Assembly (NCBI GenBank): GCA_024234995.1
Contig: JACKNF010000004.1
Span: forward strand, 62,001-126,000
Direction: 5' to 3'
Source: Gammaproteobacteria bacterium
GTDB lineage: Bacteria; Pseudomonadota; Gammaproteobacteria; Competibacterales; Competibacteraceae
Length of the DNA: 64,000 bases
The notes under the pieces: generated by a model
What the model was told of the DNA's origin: nothing
The model's input: the letters and a program-made list of their open reading frames with translations, nothing else
Databases searched by the model: none
Shown here: piece after piece, positions 62,340-64,000 of the stretch
How the letters are laid out: each line of letters opens with the position of its first letter
Numbering within the stretch: the stretch's first letter is position 1
Position numbers and translations under genes: made by a program

Positions 62340-64000
62340 TTAGCGATTCCAGGGCATCTCCAGAACACCCTGAGCTGCCAGCGCCTCAAATTCAGCCAGA
62401 GGCACCGGCCGGCTGAAGAAATAACCCTGGACCTGATCGCAGTGATGCTGGTGCAGGAATTCCAGCTCAGTTTGCGTTTCGACACCCTCGCCAACCACGC
62501 AAAGACTCAGGTCCAGTCCCAACTGAATAATGGTGCGGATAATCAGGGCGCGCTGCGTATCAGGCTCAATGTCCTGGATAAACGAACGGTCGATTTTGAG
62601 TTGAGAAACCGGCAGCTTGCTAATCTGGCTTAACGAAGAATAGCCGGTGCCAAAATCATCAACAGCCACTTCGATGCCCAGAGCGCGTAATATCTCCAGC
62701 TTGGCAGTCACATCCTCCAAATCCTTCATCAGATAGCTTTCGGTCATTTCCAGCTCAAGCAGATGAGTAGGAATTTTATATTGGCGGATCAAATCGACGA
62801 TTTGATCGACAAAATCCGGCCGTTCGAGCTGCAAGCCAGATTGATTGACCGAGACCCGAAGCAGTGAATAACAGCCTTGCTGCCAGCAGGCCAGCTGCGC
62901 AACAACTTGTTCAAGCATCCAGGTATCGATTTTCGGCAGAAGACCTATCTCCTGAGCGAGAGGAATGAAAACGCCAGGCGGAATCAACCCGCGCTCCGGG
63001 TGTTGCCAGCGCACCAGCGCTTCAGCGCCGCCAACGCGGCCAGTGTTTAACTCCACCCGTGGCTGGTAATAGACTCGCAACTCACCACGCTCAATGCTTA
63101 AGCACAACTCAGTTTCCAGTTTGACGAGGTCGTGATTTGTAATTTGCGGCCTGAATTGCACCGCTTGGTTTCCACCCTTACCACATGCGGTTCGCAAAGC
63201 TATCAGACTATTTTTAGTTATAAGATCGGCGACATCCAAACCGTCTTGAGGGTAGTGGGCAATCCCCAAGCTGGCCGTGAAACACAGCTCCTGCTGGTCC
63301 ACCACAATGGGTTGGCGCACAGCATCCAGCAGATTTTGTGCGACCTCTATGGTGCTGTGCTGAGATTCGTTCAGTGGCAGCAGGAGCAGGAATTTATCCA
63401 CTTGCAGACGAGTTAGCACGCTGGATGGAGGCGCCCGCAATTGCAATCGCCTGGCGATTGTACAAATGACCTGATCACTGGCAGCAATGCCCAAGGTAGC
63501 TAAAATCTCTTCGAAGTGATCGAGACCAATACTGACAAAAGCGATTTTGCTGGTCCTAGCGATCAAGCGCTGAAAATGATCGCGGAGTGCAAAAATACTG
63601 GGTAACTGCGTGAGGTAGTCAGTAAAAAGTAACCGGGTTTCAGCCGCCTGGATATCGGCCAGGCGGCGCTGCTGGAGCGCTTGGAGCCGGGCTATGCGGG
63701 CATGAATAGCATCCAGCACTTCGGTGCGGGTAAAGGGCTTGGTCAGATAATCATCCGCACCCAGGTCCATCCCTTGGCGGATCTTGCCTCGCTCGGAGAG
63801 CGCCGTCAGAAAAATAAACATGATGCCGTTGAGCTGCGGATCCTGGCGCAGGATATTGAGCACAGCGAAACCGTCCATGCGGGGCATCATCACATCACAC
63901 AGGATCAAATCGGGGGTCCATACCTGCACGACGTCCAATCCGGCGGCGCCATCTTCGGCGCCGCGCACTTCGAATCCCTCGGCGTCAAGAAGTTCGACCA
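62340..64000 (-). CDS. response regulator with degenerate GGDEF and intact EAL domain (partial, start beyond window)
   Basis: The frame continues to the window edge: bases 63969-64000 encode VELLDAEGFEV, typical receiver sequence, so the true start lies outside; the GTG at 63968 is internal. The receiver has LILCDVMMPRMDGF and YLTKPF. The GGDEF domain is inactive-looking: the motif position reads LQVDKF. The EAL domain keeps EALVRWQHP, EMTESYLM, DDFGTGYSSL and LKIDRSFI, so c-di-GMP hydrolysis is expected, with the GGDEF part possibly regulatory. It heads the exopolysaccharide array in this window. Confidence 0.92.
   Translation of the reverse strand, partial: VELLDAEGFEVRGAEDGAAGLDVVQVWTPDLILCDVMMPRMDGFAVLNILRQDPQLNGIMFIFLTALSERGKIRQGMDLGADDYLTKPFTRTEVLDAIHARIARLQALQQRRLADIQAAETRLLFTDYLTQLPSIFALRDHFQRLIARTSKIAFVSIGLDHFEEILATLGIAASDQVICTIARRLQLRAPPSSVLTRLQVDKFLLLLPLNESQHSTIEVAQNLLDAVRQPIVVDQQELCFTASLGIAHYPQDGLDVADLITKNSLIALRTACGKGGNQAVQFRPQITNHDLVKLETELCLSIERGELRVYYQPRVELNTGRVGGAEALVRWQHPERGLIPPGVFIPLAQEIGLLPKIDTWMLEQVVAQLACWQQGCYSLLRVSVNQSGLQLERPDFVDQIVDLIRQYKIPTHLLELEMTESYLMKDLEDVTAKLEILRALGIEVAVDDFGTGYSSLSQISKLPVSQLKIDRSFIQDIEPDTQRALIIRTIIQLGLDLSLCVVGEGVETQTELEFLHQHHCDQVQGYFFSRPVPLAEFEALAAQGVLEMPWNR

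Noticed and set aside
1..64000. CRISPR arrays, tRNA or rRNA genes, insertion sequences
   Set aside because: No regularly spaced repeats, cloverleaf or rRNA-like sequence and no transposase or integrase were seen.

Overview
The window looks like the chromosome of a heterotrophic proteobacterium, most likely a gammaproteobacterium. The reasons are moderately high G+C, a BarA-type hybrid kinase, a ProQ/FinO domain protein, a complete liu (leucine) operon and a proteobacterial HAAT transporter cluster. I cannot name the genus from sequence alone. I saw no rRNA, tRNA, CRISPR array, integrase or transposase.

Region 1 (1-28800) is catabolic. It opens with an acyl-CoA synthetase, an EstB-type serine hydrolase and an orphan YdeP-like molybdopterin oxidoreductase. 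A minus-strand operon (12630 to 5576) then encodes a long-chain acyl-CoA synthetase and a five-part branched-chain amino acid/amide-type ABC transporter (LivGHMKF). A TetR-family gene precedes it and diverges from a plus-strand leucine/isovalerate operon (liuA-B-C-D-E, then acetoacetyl-CoA synthetase and an alpha/beta hydrolase). Together these would take isovaleryl-CoA to acetyl-CoA and acetoacetyl-CoA. A second minus-strand operon (27593 to 23111), divergent from an AraC-type regulator, carries an SDR, an acyl-CoA dehydrogenase, a class III CoA-transferase, a close BadI (alicyclic ring-cleaving hydrolase) homologue and a hotdog thioesterase. This suggests alicyclic acid degradation.

Region 2 (28800-42287) is patchwork accessory DNA. 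It contains small hypothetical and secreted proteins (one with a Kazal protease-inhibitor domain, one a 74-residue Cys/His repeat protein), a papain-fold-like protein, a ProQ/FinO protein, a truncated Doc toxin fragment and a GNAT acetyltransferase. It also holds an A+T-richer two-gene AAA ATPase/subtilase pair resembling the IetAS anti-phage system, whose protease frame is broken by one in-frame TAG. The most striking gene is at 39108-39791: a stand-alone protein that carries, in order, all five active-site residues of ricin-A-type ribosome-inactivating proteins. It is followed by a preQ0 pair: an unusual three-domain QueD-like protein and QueE.

Region 3 (42288-45242) has a GH13 amylase with an N-terminal starch-binding-like domain and a glutathione S-transferase.

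Region 4 (45314-64000) is a long minus-strand array for a probably sulfated exopolysaccharide and its control. From upstream to downstream it reads: a REC-degenerate GGDEF-EAL protein (cut by the window edge), a small membrane protein, a DUF6492-like glycosyltransferase, a VWA-like lipoprotein, a seven-SLBB export protein, a Wzz-like protein, a flippase and a sulfotransferase. A four-part WecG-STAS-STAS-Nudix fusion follows, then a partner-switching set (REC-PP2C phosphatase, STAS protein, RsbW-like kinase), a PhnD-like periplasmic binding protein and a hybrid sensor kinase with HPt. The layout suggests that c-di-GMP and partner-switching signals act on polymer synthesis.
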